Assembly: GCA_027686065.1 (NCBI GenBank)
Contig: JAQCTH010000037.1
Location: 1-38,021, forward strand
Direction: 5' to 3'
DNA length: 38,021 bases
Source of the DNA: Clostridiaceae bacterium AF10-41
GTDB lineage: Bacteria; Bacillota; Clostridia; Clostridiales; Clostridiaceae
Made by a program: the position numbers and the translations under genes. Under the pieces are notes generated by a model. That model ran no database searches, was not told the origin of the DNA, and saw only the letters and a program-made list of their open reading frames with translations. Below are positions 1 through 9,750 of the stretch, piece by piece. Positions within the stretch are counted from its first letter, which is position 1. Every line of letters begins with the position of its first letter.

Positions 1-548
1 TTATTTTCAATCAATTTTTGATTTCCTCTTCCTAATTTATCGCAAATAAATAATAATATAATATCATTAAAGTTTTCACTATTTAATAATCCTTCTATAT
101 CTGAAAATGGTAAATTTTTTATTATATAAATATGATGCATATGAAACCTTACTATTTCTGTAACCCTTTTAGTAAAGTCTATGTTCTCATATACTTTTAA
201 TAATTCATAAGTTATATGTGCACCTTCTTTATCATGATTATAAGACCTATATCTTCCTTTGATAAACTTAGTAGTTGTTATTTTTCCTATATCATGCAAT
301 AAAGCAGCCCACATAAATATTTGAGCATTACTAGAAAAACTATTGATTTTTGCTGCTACATCTACTACCATTTTAGTATGATTCCATACATTCCCTTCTG
401 GATGGAACTTTTTTTCTTGAGGAATTTTTTCTAACTCACTTATTATATTAAAACTACTTTTTTTAAACTCTTCTTTATGAAATAATTTTTCTATTTCTAT
501 AGATGGTTTTTCATAATTAATTAATATATCATTTATTTTGCTGAACAT
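1..548 (-). CDS. HD-domain protein, 3' end cut off by window edge
   Basis: An open frame enters from beyond base 1 and starts at ATG 548, with GAGGTG nine bases upstream. An overlapping ATG at 552 stops after seven codons and is not the start. About 182 codons are visible. Residues from about 55 carry an HD metal-dependent phosphohydrolase pattern: WNHTKMV, then LLHDIGK, then NHDKEGA, with further His residues in RFHMHH. This resembles the HD half of CCA-adding tRNA nucleotidyltransferases, but there is no nucleotidyltransferase domain in front. The substrate cannot be told. The C terminus lies outside the window. Confidence 0.8.
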   Translation of the reverse strand, partial: MFSKINDILINYEKPSIEIEKLFHKEEFKKSSFNIISELEKIPQEKKFHPEGNVWNHTKMVVDVAAKINSFSSNAQIFMWAALLHDIGKITTTKFIKGRYRSYNHDKEGAHITYELLKVYENIDFTKRVTEIVRFHMHHIYIIKNLPFSDIEGLLNSENFNDIILLFICDKLGRGNQKLIEN

Positions 549-681
549 TCATGTATTCACCTCTTAACTACTATTGTGTAATTTTATTATATATCTATAT
601 TATTATTTGTATTTATAAAAATTTTATTTAAAATTTAGTGTCAAAAAAAAATAAATTACATAAGCTATAATTATAAACTTT

Positions 682-756
<75 letters not shown>

Positions 757-761
757 AAAGG

Positions 762-806
762 AAGTGGACCGTTGTAAAACAAATATTTTACAACGGTCCA
801 CTTTTT
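762..806 (+). terminator. Intrinsic terminator of tRNA-Cys
   Basis: An uninterrupted 18-bp stem (AAGTGGACCGTTGTAAAA and its complement) with a short loop is followed by a run of five T. It begins six bases after the tRNA CCA end. Confidence 0.92.
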
Positions 807-882
807 AATTAACAATTGCTAATACACAATAGCAATAAATAAAATTTTTAGATTTTCTAAAATCTCTACTCAATTGTTAATT
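807..882. repeat. Small palindromic element
   Basis: AATTAACAATTG (807-818) and its exact complement CAATTGTTAATT (871-882) enclose two smaller inverted repeats: TTGCTA/TAGCAA (816-835) and AGATTT/AAATCT (about 850-865). It fills the space between the tRNA terminator and the end of hslO, in a gene-free stretch of 338 bases (549-886) that otherwise holds only the tRNA unit. It could be a small MITE-like element or a weak terminator region for hslO. Confidence 0.5.
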
Positions 883-886
883 ATTT

Positions 887-1768
887 TTATCTTGCTGATT
901 CTAGTAATTTCCCAATTTCTTCATTTGTAAAATTATAAGCAGTATTACAAAAGTTACATTTAATTTCTTCTTCTTTGCCATCATCATATATTTCTTGAAG
1001 TTCTTTTGCTCCAATTGATAATAATACTGATTCAACCTTCTCTCTTGAACAATTACATGTATATTCTGGTTTTAATTCTTCTAAAATCTTTAAGTCCATA
1101 CCTTCAAATATGTATTCTAAAACTTTATCTATACTTCCATGTTCTAAAAGCATTTGTGTAATTGATGGTATTTCCTCTAATCTATATGTAATTAAATCTG
1201 AAAGTAATTCATCTGCATTTGGCATCATTTGAATTATAAATCCTCCAGATACTTTTATAGAATAATCTCTATCTACTAAAACTCCTAATGCTACTGCTGA
1301 TGGAGTTTGCTCTGATACTGTAAAGTAATATGCTAAATCTTCTCCTATTTCTCCTGTATAAATAGGAACTTGACCTACATATGGATCTTTCATTCCTAAA
1401 TCTTTAATAACTGTAAATTCACCATTTACACCTACATATCCACCTACATCTAATTTATTTTTTGAATTTAGAGGTATATCTCCATATGGGTTTCCAATAA
1501 ATCCTTTTACTTTTCCACCTTCATAAGCTGTTACTGTTATTCCCTTAGCTTCTCCGCCACCATTTATTTTTAAAGTAATTACCTCTTTTTCTGATTTTAA
1601 AGTTGCTCCCATTAAAGCACCTGCTGTAAGCATTCTACCTAGTGCCGCTGCTGCAACTGGTGTGCATTCATGTATATCTTTACCTGTATTAACTAAATCA
1701 GTTGTTTCCCCAGCAATAATCCTTACCATACCCTCTTTTGCTGTTGCTCTTATTATTTTATCCATCAT
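887..1768 (-). CDS. hslO: Hsp33 redox-regulated chaperone
   Basis: This is a cytoplasmic holdase chaperone that is switched on by oxidation when its zinc-bound cysteines form disulfides. At 293 residues it has the normal family length. The C-terminal zinc site is intact: C238-x-C240 and C271-x2-C274. The N terminus has the family pattern ([20 protein letters not shown]). Two ATG codons stand in tandem. GGAGG lies four bases before the first and seven before the second, so translation may begin at 1765, giving MDKIIRA as in Bacillus Hsp33. It lies 19 bases downstream of a methyltransferase gene on the same strand and is probably co-transcribed with it. Confidence 0.93.
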   Translation of the reverse strand: MMDKIIRATAKEGMVRIIAGETTDLVNTGKDIHECTPVAAAALGRMLTAGALMGATLKSEKEVITLKINGGGEAKGITVTAYEGGKVKGFIGNPYGDIPLNSKNKLDVGGYVGVNGEFTVIKDLGMKDPYVGQVPIYTGEIGEDLAYYFTVSEQTPSAVALGVLVDRDYSIKVSGGFIIQMMPNADELLSDLITYRLEEIPSITQMLLEHGSIDKVLEYIFEGMDLKILEELKPEYTCNCSREKVESVLLSIGAKELQEIYDDGKEEEIKCNFCNTAYNFTNEEIGKLLESAR

Positions 1769-1787
1769 TATTCCTCCATTAACTAAA

Positions 1788-2522
1788 TTACTTTTTTACT
1801 ATATACATAATTCTTTCAGTTAAATTTTCAACAGATTTTTTAGAATATCCATCAAATTTACCTATTATTTTTAAATCCAATTCCTTAAGTTGATCTTCTA
1901 TAAATGCTTCTGTATATGCTCTCTCTAAATGTTCTTCTTCAAATCGTTCATATAAGTCTCCTTTTTTAACAAAGAAAGTTAAAAACATATTTAAAATATC
2001 ATTTTCGAAGGTATTTTCCCATGTATAGAAAACTTCTTCTTCACTATATGTATAAATATTATTACCTAATATTTCTGAAAGCTTATAATATGAATTTACA
2101 TCAAATATAAATATTCCATTATCTTTTAAATGATCCTTTACCCTCGCTAAGTATTTAAGAAAATTTGTTTCTTCTGTAATGTAATTTGTTGAATCTAATA
2201 CAGATGTAATTAAATCAAATTTTCTATTTAAGCTAAGCTCACTCATATCCTGACAAACTAATTGGCATCTTATTTTTTCTTTTTTAAATTTATTAAAAGC
2301 TTCTCTTAACATATCATCTGATAAATCTACTGCAAAGGATTCTTTAAAATTTTTTGCTAGCTTTGCAGTAACATTCCCAGTACCACATGCTATATCTAGA
2401 TAATTATCAAAATTTATATTTTCTCCTTCACATATTTCAATAATTCTAGAACACATATCTTCATAGTCAATATCTTCATTTATTAAATCATCATATATTT
2501 TAGCAAACTCTCCATATGCCAA
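1788..2522 (-). CDS. Class I SAM-dependent methyltransferase
   Basis: A 244-residue Rossmann-fold methyltransferase. The SAM-binding motif I is [10 protein letters not shown] at residues 41-50. The motif II region is [12 protein letters not shown], and a later aromatic strand reads [12 protein letters not shown]. The substrate is unknown. The start codon is TTG at 2522, about eight bases after GGGAGGG, giving the N terminus [11 protein letters not shown] that is common in this Firmicutes family. It is the first gene of a two-gene unit with hslO. A promoter is visible upstream. Confidence 0.85.
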   Translation of the reverse strand: MAYGEFAKIYDDLINEDIDYEDMCSRIIEICEGENINFDNYLDIACGTGNVTAKLAKNFKESFAVDLSDDMLREAFNKFKKEKIRCQLVCQDMSELSLNRKFDLITSVLDSTNYITEETNFLKYLARVKDHLKDNGIFIFDVNSYYKLSEILGNNIYTYSEEEVFYTWENTFENDILNMFLTFFVKKGDLYERFEEEHLERAYTEAFIEDQLKELDLKIIGKFDGYSKKSVENLTERIMYIVKK

Positions 2523-2560
2523 AGATATCCCTCCCCATTTTTATAGAGTTTTCTAAAACT

Positions 2561-2589
2561 ATATTAAATGTAAAATTTCCTTTAGTCAA
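2561..2589 (-). promoter_or_regulatory. Sigma-A type promoter for methyltransferase-hslO
   Basis: On the minus strand TTGACT (2589-2584) and TAATAT (2566-2561) are separated by exactly 17 bases. They lie about 40 bases before the TTG start of the methyltransferase. Confidence 0.6.
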
Positions 2590-2627
2590 TCTATAGAAAG
2601 AATAAAAATGTTCTATAAAAAATATTT

Positions 2628-2879
2628 TTACTTTCTACCTAGAATTTCATCATTTGTGGGTATCTTTAAGATTCTCTTTCTTTTAGTCATTATACCCCCT
2701 ATCCTCCCTGTTTCTTCTGCTGTTAGCCCTCCCCAGCCTAATTCATCTACTTTATCTTTTAATCCTAATTCATCTGCTATTTCATATTTAATTTTTTCTC
2801 TTAGTACTTCTGCTTCAGATAATTCTTTATTTGATTTTATCTTTGATTTTATTATTTTTTTTAATGGTGTTTTACTCAA
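2628..2879 (-). CDS. Alpha/beta-type small acid-soluble spore protein
   Basis: An 83-residue basic protein. The N-terminal arm is Lys-rich and is followed by KYEIADELGL (residues 31-40), the conserved EIA germination-protease cleavage context. The second conserved block, GWGGLTAEETGRIGG then MTKRKR (residues 48-68), is the DNA-binding helix region of alpha/beta SASPs. The GWG variant resembles the SspF-like branch more than SspA/B. Such proteins coat spore DNA and protect it. The start codon is TTG at 2879, behind GGGGG. Forespore (sigma-G) expression is expected, but no confident sigma-G promoter could be placed. Confidence 0.82.
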   Translation of the reverse strand: MSKTPLKKIIKSKIKSNKELSEAEVLREKIKYEIADELGLKDKVDELGWGGLTAEETGRIGGIMTKRKRILKIPTNDEILGRK

Positions 2880-2993
2880 TTTTATACCCCCTATAAATAT
2901 AATATCTATAGTTTTTCCAAAAGTTTTGCTAATATACTATTAAAATTTATTAATCACTATATCTTCTAAAATTTTATATATTATAATAAGGTA

Positions 2994-3022
2994 TTGAATT
3001 TTTAAGAATATTTAACTATAGT
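2994..3022 (+). promoter_or_regulatory. Sigma-A promoter for asd-dapA-dapB
   Basis: TTGAAT (2994-2999) and TATAGT (3017-3022) have a 17-base spacer. Transcription would begin near 3029, leaving a leader of about 50 bases. That is too short for a lysine riboswitch. Confidence 0.6.
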
Positions 3023-3078
3023 TAATAGTAACCATATTTTTATATTTTATTTACATTAATGAAAAGGGGGAAAAATTT

Positions 3079-4065
3079 ATGTACAATGTTGCAATAGTTG
3101 GGGCTACTGGTAATGTAGGAAGAAAATTTTTAGAAATCTTAGAGGAAAGGAATTTTCCTATTAATGATTTATATCTCTTTGCTTCTAAACGTTCATCAGG
3201 TTCTAAACTAAATTTTAAAGAAAAAGAAATAATAGTGGAGGAAACTTCAGTTGAGAATATAAAAGATAAAAAAATAGACTTTGCACTTTTCTCAGCAGGT
3301 GGAGATGTAAGTATGAAATTTTCACCTATATTCGCTTCATATGGAGCTGTGGTAATTGATAATTCTAGCGCATTTAGAATGGATAAAAATGTTCCTTTAG
3401 TAGTTCCTGAAGTTAATCCTGAAGATATAAAGTGGCATAGCGGTATTATAGCTAATCCTAATTGCTCTACAATTCAAGCTATGGTTCCTTTAAAAGTTTT
3501 ATTAGACACCTATGGAATAAAAAGAATAGTATATTCTACATACCAAGCTGTTTCTGGTGCCGGTATGCAAGGTATAGCAGATTTAGAAGAAGGTTTAAAA
3601 GGTAATAAGCCAAAGAAATTTCCTTATTCTATAGCTGGTAACTGTCTACCTCATATAGATGTTTTTTTAGATAATGGATATACAAAGGAAGAAATTAAAA
3701 TGATTGAAGAAACAAAAAAAATTCTTCATAATGATAATTTAAAAATTACAGCAACTGCTGTTAGAGTTCCTGTCCTTAACAGTCATAGTGAAAGTATAAA
3801 CGTTGAACTTGAAAAATCATTTAATTTAGAAGATATAATAGAACTATTTAATAATACAAAAGGTCTTACCGTTTATGATGATATAAATACACTTAAATAT
3901 CCTACTGCTTTAATGGTGTCAGGAAAGAATGATGTATTTATCGGACGTATAAGAAGAGACTTTAGCATAGATAATGGACTAAATTTATGGGTAGTTGCTG
4001 ATAATATTAGAAAAGGTGCTGCTTTAAATGCAGTACAAATAGCTGAACTATTAATAAAGGAGTGA
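3079..4065 (+). CDS. asd: Aspartate-semialdehyde dehydrogenase
   Basis: Reduces aspartyl phosphate to aspartate semialdehyde with NADPH, at the branch point to lysine/diaminopimelate and threonine/methionine. The 328 residues match the family length. The nucleotide-binding motif GATGNVG is at residues 8-14 and the catalytic Cys129 lies in NPNCST. The start follows AAAGGGGG. It is first in an asd-dapA-dapB operon: dapA follows six bases after the stop. With dapB it supplies precursors for peptidoglycan and, in a spore-former, dipicolinate. Confidence 0.95.
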   Translation: MYNVAIVGATGNVGRKFLEILEERNFPINDLYLFASKRSSGSKLNFKEKEIIVEETSVENIKDKKIDFALFSAGGDVSMKFSPIFASYGAVVIDNSSAFRMDKNVPLVVPEVNPEDIKWHSGIIANPNCSTIQAMVPLKVLLDTYGIKRIVYSTYQAVSGAGMQGIADLEEGLKGNKPKKFPYSIAGNCLPHIDVFLDNGYTKEEIKMIEETKKILHNDNLKITATAVRVPVLNSHSESINVELEKSFNLEDIIELFNNTKGLTVYDDINTLKYPTALMVSGKNDVFIGRIRRDFSIDNGLNLWVVADNIRKGAALNAVQIAELLIKE

Positions 4066-4071
4066 TGAGTA

Positions 4072-4950
4072 ATGTCAATTTTTAAAGGCTCTGCAGTAGC
4101 AATAGTTACACCTTTTAATGATACAGGAGTCAATTATAACAAATTAAAAGATTTAATAGAATGGCATATACAAGAAGGAACCAATGCAATTGTAATTTGT
4201 GGTACAACAGGTGAAGCTAGTACAATGAGTATTGAGGAAAGAAGAAAAAGCATAAAATTTACTGTTGATGTTGTTAATAAAAGAATACCTGTAATAGCTG
4301 GTACTGGAACTAATGATACTAAAGCTTCTATAGAAATGAGTACATTTGCTGAAAGTGTTGGGGTTGATGGTCTTTTAGTTATAACACCATATTATAACAA
4401 AACAACAAATAAAGGTTTAATTAAACACTTTGAAGCAATAAATAATGCAGTGGACACTCCTATAATTTTATATAATGTTCCAAGTAGAACAGGAGTCAAT
4501 ATATCTCCTACTCAATTATTAGAATTATCAAAACTTAAAAATATAATTGCTATTAAAGAAGCTAGCGGAAATATAAGTCAAGTTGCTCAAATGAAAGCCT
4601 TATGTAGAGATGCTATTGATATATATTCTGGAAATGATGACCAAGCAATTGCCATAATGTCTCTAGGAGGTTTAGGAGTTATATCTGTACTTGCAAATAT
4701 AATGCCTAAAGAAGTTCATGATATGACTTCTTTATATTTCTCTGGGAATATAAAGAAGGCCTTAAAAGTACAATTGGACACCTTAGATATAGCAAATAAA
4801 TTATTTATAGAAACTAACCCTGTACCAGTTAAAACTGCTTTAAATTTAATGGGTAAAGATGTAGGGCCATTTAGATTGCCTTTATGTGATATGGATAATA
4901 AAAATCTTGAAATACTAAAATGTTCTTTAAAAAATTATAATTTAATTTAA
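4072..4950 (+). CDS. dapA: 4-hydroxy-tetrahydrodipicolinate synthase
   Basis: Condenses pyruvate with aspartate semialdehyde. The 292-residue TIM-barrel has the Schiff-base lysine at K162 (AIKEASG), the catalytic tyrosine in YNVPSRTG (Y134) and the GTTGE motif at residues 44-48. The start lies just after AAGGAGTGATGAGTA. It sits between asd and dapB, with ten bases to dapB. Confidence 0.96.
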   Translation: MSIFKGSAVAIVTPFNDTGVNYNKLKDLIEWHIQEGTNAIVICGTTGEASTMSIEERRKSIKFTVDVVNKRIPVIAGTGTNDTKASIEMSTFAESVGVDGLLVITPYYNKTTNKGLIKHFEAINNAVDTPIILYNVPSRTGVNISPTQLLELSKLKNIIAIKEASGNISQVAQMKALCRDAIDIYSGNDDQAIAIMSLGGLGVISVLANIMPKEVHDMTSLYFSGNIKKALKVQLDTLDIANKLFIETNPVPVKTALNLMGKDVGPFRLPLCDMDNKNLEILKCSLKNYNLI

Positions 4951-4960
4951 GGAGTTTAAT

Positions 4961-5716
4961 ATGATAAAAATTGTACTAAATGGTTGCTGTGGAAAAATGG
5001 GCAAAATAATTGTAGAAACTGTTAAAAATTTTCCTAATATAAATATTGTTGCTGGCATAGATAAATATCCAAATATTAAATATGATTTTAATATTTTTAC
5101 AGATATTAAAAATTTGAATATAGATTATGATGTTTTAGTGGATTTTTCTAGACCTGAAGCACTTAAGGATATATTAGATTTATCATTAACAAATAATAAG
5201 CCAGTTATTTTATGTTCTACAGGCTATAACGATGAAGATTTAAAGCTTATTTCAAAAACAAGCAATACTATTCCAATATTTAGATCTGCTAACATGTCTT
5301 TAGGTGTGAATTTATTAAATTCTCTACTAAAGAAAGTAGTTCCTTCATTATATGAGAATTATGATATTGAAATAATAGAAAAACATCATAATCAAAAAGT
5401 TGATGCTCCTAGTGGAACAGCTCTTTTACTAGCAGATACTATTAAAGAATCCATACCAACTGACACATTATATGTATATGGTAGAAGTGGTGAAAGTAAG
5501 AGAACTAAAAAGGAAATTGGAATTCATGCAATTAGAGGTGGATCTATAGTTGGAGATCACGATATAATATTTGCTGGTACTGGAGAAATAATAGAAATAT
5601 CTCATAAAGCAATGTCAAGAGAAGTATTTGCTGTAGGTGCATTAAAAGCTTGTGAATTTATGAGTAATATCACTGAAGCAAGATTATATAATATGGATGA
5701 TGTTTTAGGCATTTAA
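4961..5716 (+). CDS. dapB: 4-hydroxy-tetrahydrodipicolinate reductase
   Basis: NAD(P)H-dependent reduction to tetrahydrodipicolinate. The 251 residues include the N-terminal nucleotide motif GCCGKMG (8-14), the signature [16 protein letters not shown] with the catalytic His-His and Lys, and the C-terminal block [12 protein letters not shown]. It is last in the operon, and an intrinsic terminator begins within ten bases of its stop. Its product is the substrate of DapH, encoded separately at 14.4 kb. Confidence 0.96.
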   Translation: MIKIVLNGCCGKMGKIIVETVKNFPNINIVAGIDKYPNIKYDFNIFTDIKNLNIDYDVLVDFSRPEALKDILDLSLTNNKPVILCSTGYNDEDLKLISKTSNTIPIFRSANMSLGVNLLNSLLKKVVPSLYENYDIEIIEKHHNQKVDAPSGTALLLADTIKESIPTDTLYVYGRSGESKRTKKEIGIHAIRGGSIVGDHDIIFAGTGEIIEISHKAMSREVFAVGALKACEFMSNITEARLYNMDDVLGI

Positions 5717-5721
5717 TTTTT

Positions 5722-5757
5722 AAAGAGAGCTATCATATGTGATAGTCCTCTTTTTTT
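5722..5757 (+). terminator. Terminator of the dap operon
   Basis: CTATCA/TGATAG closes a TATG loop. The stem extends outward with AAAGAG/CTCTTT after one mismatch, then seven T. It ends the asd-dapA-dapB unit. Confidence 0.88.
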
Positions 5758-5847
5758 ACTTTTTAATTTATTAGGAATGTTTTCCTAGTTTAAAAATTCC
5801 TTATAGTGTAAAACTATAATATGACTAAATTATAAGGAGGTTTAATT

Positions 5848-6012
5848 ATGCCAAAAGATAGTCAACCTGATAATAAAAAAGCTAGAATGGAAAAATGTAA
5901 CAATCAAACTCCTATTACAGAAGAAGGCCATAATCATAACCCAAATGACAAACATAAATCTATTAAAAGAGAAGGTTTTTCTAGCCAACATTTTAATAGA
6001 GCTGGAAATTAA
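5848..6012 (+). CDS. Small hydrophilic protein, 54 residues, unknown
   Basis: ATG 5848 follows TATAAGGAGG at ideal distance and the frame ends at TAA 6010-6012, directly before a terminator. The product begins MPKDSQPDNKKARMEKCNNQ. It is rich in Lys, Asn, His and Asp, has a single Cys, no hydrophobic core and no membrane segment. The good ribosome site, the clear stop and the terminator argue for a real gene. I do not recognise the family. Its size and composition would suit a small spore or stress protein, but that is a guess. Confidence 0.65.
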   Translation: MPKDSQPDNKKARMEKCNNQTPITEEGHNHNPNDKHKSIKREGFSSQHFNRAGN

Positions 6013-6013
6013 A

Positions 6014-6040
6014 AAAAGAAGAGTCTATGACTCTTCTTTT
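6014..6040. terminator. Bidirectional terminator
   Basis: GAAGAGTC (6018-6025) and GACTCTTC (6029-6036) are flanked by A and T runs on both sides. It serves the 54-residue gene on the plus strand and oppA on the minus strand. Confidence 0.85.
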
Positions 6041-6046
6041 TAATTA

Positions 6047-7690
6047 TTACTTTTCTTCGATATATGCCTTATCAACAAATACGTGTCCTAAAGTTGAAAC
6101 TCTAACACCTTTAACTTCTGGCTTAGCACCCTTAACTTTAGTGTAGTAATATAATGGGATTATTGGCATTTCATCCATAATGATATCTTCTGCTTTTCTC
6201 ATTAATTCCCATCTCTTATCTGGATCTGCTTCTTTCTTAGCATCTGCAACTAACTTGTCGTATTCTGCATTTGAATATCCAGCATCGTTATTTCCTCCGC
6301 CAGTTACCCATAAATCTAAGAATGTCATTGGATCAACATAGTCTCCTGACCAACCGTGTCTAGCGATTTGATATTGACCTTGTTGTCTTGTATTTAAGAA
6401 TACCTTCCATTCTTGGTTAGCTAACTCAACATTCACACCAATTTTAGCCCAGTCTTGTTGAATAACTTGAGCTATATCTTTATGAGATCCTTCAGTATTA
6501 TACATGAATTCTAATGTTGGAAGTCCTTTTCCTTCTGGATATCCAGCTTCAGCTAATAATTTCTTAGCTTCTTCTACATTAGCTTTATTTGCATCATAGT
6601 ATTCTTTACTTGCGAAGTCTTCACCTTTTTCATTTAATATTCCTTTTGGTACAAAGCTGTATGCTGGTACTTGACCTGATTTTGTAACATTATCAACTAT
6701 AGCTTTTCTATCAATTGCAAGATTTAAAGCTTTTCTTACTTTTTCATTACTTAAAGCTTTTTTAACATCTTCTGATAATCCATCTTGTTTACCAACGTTT
6801 AAAACTAACATATAAGTTGCAAGATTTGGATAAATTGTAACTAATCCTTCTTTTTTACCATTTTCGATTTCTGCTGGTGGAACTGTGTCAACCATATCAA
6901 AATCTCCTGATTTTAATGAAGCATATGCAGTATTTTGATCAGTAACTAATTTCCAAACTACTCCTGGAAGCTTAATTTCTTTTGCATTCCAATACTTATC
7001 ATTCTTTTCAAATATTAATTGATCTTTCATATCCCATTGTACTAATTTGAAAGGTCCATTTGAAACATAAGTTTCTGGTTCAGTAGCCCATCCTTCTGGA
7101 TTAGCTGTAACTATATCTTCTCTTATTGGGAAGTAAGTTGTAAATGCAGTAAGTTCTGGGAAGTAAGCTGTAGGTGATTCTAAAGTTACTTTTAAAGTAT
7201 GATCATCTACTACTTCTATTCCTAAATCTTCTCTACTAGCTTTACCATTATAGAATTTTTCACCATTCTTAATGTAAAATAATTGATAATTATATTCTGC
7301 TGCCGTATCTTTAGTTAAAGCTCTAACCCATGAATATTCAAAGTCTTTAGCTGTAACTGCTTCCCCATCAGACCATTTAGCATCTTTTCTTAATTTAAAA
7401 GTATATACTAATTGATCATCTGATACTTCCATTTTTTCAGCAACTCCAGGAATTGCCTTTTCATTTTCATCAAGTCTCATTAATCCTTCAAAAGCATTAT
7501 CAATAATTGATCCTGCTCCAGATGAAGTGTTTAATGTTGGATCTAGAGTTTCTGGGTCTTCACCTAAGTTATAAATTAATTTTCTTCCACTATCTGCTGA
7601 ATTCTTGTTTCCGCAACCTGCTAAAACAGACATTCCAAGTGTAAGTGTTAGTGCAACTGCACAAATTTTTCTAAGCTTATTGCTTTTCAT
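6047..7690 (-). CDS. oppA: Oligopeptide ABC transporter, substrate-binding lipoprotein
   Basis: A 547-residue extracellular peptide receptor of the SBP_bac_5 family (OppA/DppE). The signal peptide ends in the lipobox LAGC with lipid-attachment Cys26. The mature part starts with a Ser/Asn linker and carries family blocks such as YNLGEDPETLDP and YSWVRALTKDTAAEYN. It follows oppF by 57 bases on the same strand and is the last gene of oppB-C-D-F-A. Whether it also has its own promoter in that gap is not clear. The peptide range cannot be deduced. Confidence 0.93.
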   Translation of the reverse strand: MKSNKLRKICAVALTLTLGMSVLAGCGNKNSADSGRKLIYNLGEDPETLDPTLNTSSGAGSIIDNAFEGLMRLDENEKAIPGVAEKMEVSDDQLVYTFKLRKDAKWSDGEAVTAKDFEYSWVRALTKDTAAEYNYQLFYIKNGEKFYNGKASREDLGIEVVDDHTLKVTLESPTAYFPELTAFTTYFPIREDIVTANPEGWATEPETYVSNGPFKLVQWDMKDQLIFEKNDKYWNAKEIKLPGVVWKLVTDQNTAYASLKSGDFDMVDTVPPAEIENGKKEGLVTIYPNLATYMLVLNVGKQDGLSEDVKKALSNEKVRKALNLAIDRKAIVDNVTKSGQVPAYSFVPKGILNEKGEDFASKEYYDANKANVEEAKKLLAEAGYPEGKGLPTLEFMYNTEGSHKDIAQVIQQDWAKIGVNVELANQEWKVFLNTRQQGQYQIARHGWSGDYVDPMTFLDLWVTGGGNNDAGYSNAEYDKLVADAKKEADPDKRWELMRKAEDIIMDEMPIIPLYYYTKVKGAKPEVKGVRVSTLGHVFVDKAYIEEK

Positions 7691-7747
7691 TGTTTTTCCC
7701 CCTTAATATATAAAATTTATACTAATTGCTTATTATGCAATAGATAC

Positions 7748-8731
7748 CTATTCATTAAATAGATGACATGCTACGAAGTGACCTGGTTCTACTTCTTTTA
7801 GTTCTGGATCTACTTCTCCACAAATTGGTTTAGCATATTTACATCTACCTTTAAATCTACATCCTGGTGGTGGATCTATTGGTGATGGAATATCACCTTC
7901 TAAAACTATTCTTTTATTATTTTTAGCCACCTGAGGATCCGCAATTGGTACTGCTGAAAGTAATGCTTGTGTATAAGGATGTCTAGGCTTTAAATACACA
8001 TCATCTGCAGGACCCTTTTCAACCATTTTTCCTAAGTACATAACTCCAATATGAGTTGATATATGTTTAACCATTGATAAGTCATGAGCTATAAAAAGAT
8101 AAGTTAAACCAAATTCTTCTTGTAGTTCTTCTAACATATTAATTACTTGAGCTTGAATTGACACATCAAGTGCTGATATAGGCTCATCACATACTATAAA
8201 ATCTGGTTGTACTGCAAGTGCTCTTGCAATACCTATTCTTTGTCTTTGCCCACCTGAAAATTCATGGGCATATCTATTTATATGGCTTCCATTTAATCCA
8301 ACTCTATCTAAAAGATATCTTATTCTTTTAGTTCTTTCTTCACCCTTATATAATCCATGAATATCTATAGCTTCACCTATTATATCCCCTACAGTCATTC
8401 TTGGATTCAAAGAAGCATACGGATCTTGGAATATCATTTGCATATTCTTTCTTAAGGAAACCATTTTCTTTTCACTAAAATTAGTTATATCTTCACCATT
8501 AAAAATTATTTCCCCAGAAGTTGGTTCATATAACTTTAAGATAGTTCTTCCTGTTGTAGTTTTACCACAACCTGACTCACCAACAAGTCCTAATGTTTCT
8601 CCTCTTTTTATTGTGAAGGAAACATTATCAACAGCTTTTACAAGACTTTTTTTAGAAAACATTCCTTTATTGACAGGGAAGTATTTACAAAGATTTTTCA
8701 CTTCTAAAATAATATCGTTTTTATTTTCCAT
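7748..8731 (-). CDS. oppF: Oligopeptide ABC transporter ATPase OppF
   Basis: A 327-residue ATPase that powers peptide import with OppD. Walker A is GESGCGKTT, the signature is SGGQRQRIG, and Walker B runs into CDEPISALD. The C-terminal oligopeptide-transporter extension contains the cysteines seen in the family (CRFKGRCKYAKPIC). Its ATG overlaps the oppD stop by one base (TAATG), which indicates translational coupling. Confidence 0.95.
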   Translation of the reverse strand: MENKNDIILEVKNLCKYFPVNKGMFSKKSLVKAVDNVSFTIKRGETLGLVGESGCGKTTTGRTILKLYEPTSGEIIFNGEDITNFSEKKMVSLRKNMQMIFQDPYASLNPRMTVGDIIGEAIDIHGLYKGEERTKRIRYLLDRVGLNGSHINRYAHEFSGGQRQRIGIARALAVQPDFIVCDEPISALDVSIQAQVINMLEELQEEFGLTYLFIAHDLSMVKHISTHIGVMYLGKMVEKGPADDVYLKPRHPYTQALLSAVPIADPQVAKNNKRIVLEGDIPSPIDPPPGCRFKGRCKYAKPICGEVDPELKEVEPGHFVACHLFNE

Positions 8732-9738
8732 TATTCTTCCCTCCTTATTGGTGACTCTACCTTTGGTGCATTTTCATGACATAACCAGCATGCTGATTTA
8801 TGACCTTTTGATATTTCAAATAATGGTGGTTGTTTTTCTATGCAAACTTTCATAGTATATTTACATCTTGCTGCAAATGGACATCCTACTGGTGGCTTTA
8901 ACAAATCAGGTGGTTGACCTTCAATTGGAGTTAATTTTTCTTTAACTTCACTTTTAGGATTTGGTACACTGTTTAATAATCCCCATGTATATGGATGTTT
9001 ACCATTGTAGAATATATCTTCATCTGTTCCTTCTTCAACAACTATTCCACCATACATAACATTAATTCTTGTACAAAGATCTGCAACTACACCTAAATCA
9101 TGTGTTATAAGTATAATAGAGCTATTAATCTTTTCCTTTAAGTCTTTCATCAAATCTAATATTTGTGCTTGAATTGTAACATCTAAAGCAGTTGTAGGTT
9201 CATCTGCTATAATAAGCTTTGGTTCACAAATAAGACTCATTGCTATCATAACTCTTTGTCTCATACCACCTGAAAATTCATGTGGGTATTGCTTAAGTCT
9301 TTTTTCAGGACTTGGTATTCCTACCATGTCTAACATTTTTATTGCTAAATCATTAGCTTCTGATTTTGAGATTTTTTTATGTTTAATTAAATGCTCAGTT
9401 AATTGCTGTCCAACTGTGAATAAAGGATTTAATGATGTCATAGGATCTTGGAAAATCATAGCCATCTCATTTCCTCTAATTTCTTGCATTTGTCTTTCAG
9501 TTGGATTAGTTATGTCTTTTCCATTAAATGTAATCTCTTCTGAATCTATAATTGCATTGTCAGCTAATAATCTCATAATAGACATCATTGTAACTGATTT
9601 TCCACAACCTGATTCTCCAACTATTCCTAAAGCTTCTCCTTTATCTAAATGTAATGATACACCTCTTACTGCTTGCACATCACCTATATGTGTTCTAAAG
9701 GAGGTTTTTAAATTTTTAACTTCTAATAATCTACTCAT
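8731..9738 (-). CDS. oppD: Oligopeptide ABC transporter ATPase OppD
   Basis: A 335-residue ATPase with Walker A GESGCGKSVT, signature SGGMRQRV and Walker B IIADEPTTALD. The C-terminal Cys-containing extension (CPFAARCKYTMKVC) is usual for OppD. It partners OppF on the inner face of the membrane. It lies 12 bases after oppC and is coupled to oppF by overlapping stop and start codons. Confidence 0.95.
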   Translation of the reverse strand: MSRLLEVKNLKTSFRTHIGDVQAVRGVSLHLDKGEALGIVGESGCGKSVTMMSIMRLLADNAIIDSEEITFNGKDITNPTERQMQEIRGNEMAMIFQDPMTSLNPLFTVGQQLTEHLIKHKKISKSEANDLAIKMLDMVGIPSPEKRLKQYPHEFSGGMRQRVMIAMSLICEPKLIIADEPTTALDVTIQAQILDLMKDLKEKINSSIILITHDLGVVADLCTRINVMYGGIVVEEGTDEDIFYNGKHPYTWGLLNSVPNPKSEVKEKLTPIEGQPPDLLKPPVGCPFAARCKYTMKVCIEKQPPLFEISKGHKSACWLCHENAPKVESPIRREE

Positions 9739-9750
9739 CTGTCATTCCTC

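Noticed and set aside
2590..2627. Terminator after the spore protein gene
   Set aside because: The possible stem is almost only A and T with a bulge and has no clear T run, so it is too weak to call.
2608..2943. Plus-strand open frame over the spore protein gene
   Set aside because: It is the antisense of the SASP gene, has no ribosome site, and its product is an unnatural hydrophobic/Pro/Ser mix.
2944..3078. Lysine riboswitch upstream of asd
   Set aside because: The predicted leader is only about 50 bases and shows none of the L-box structure.
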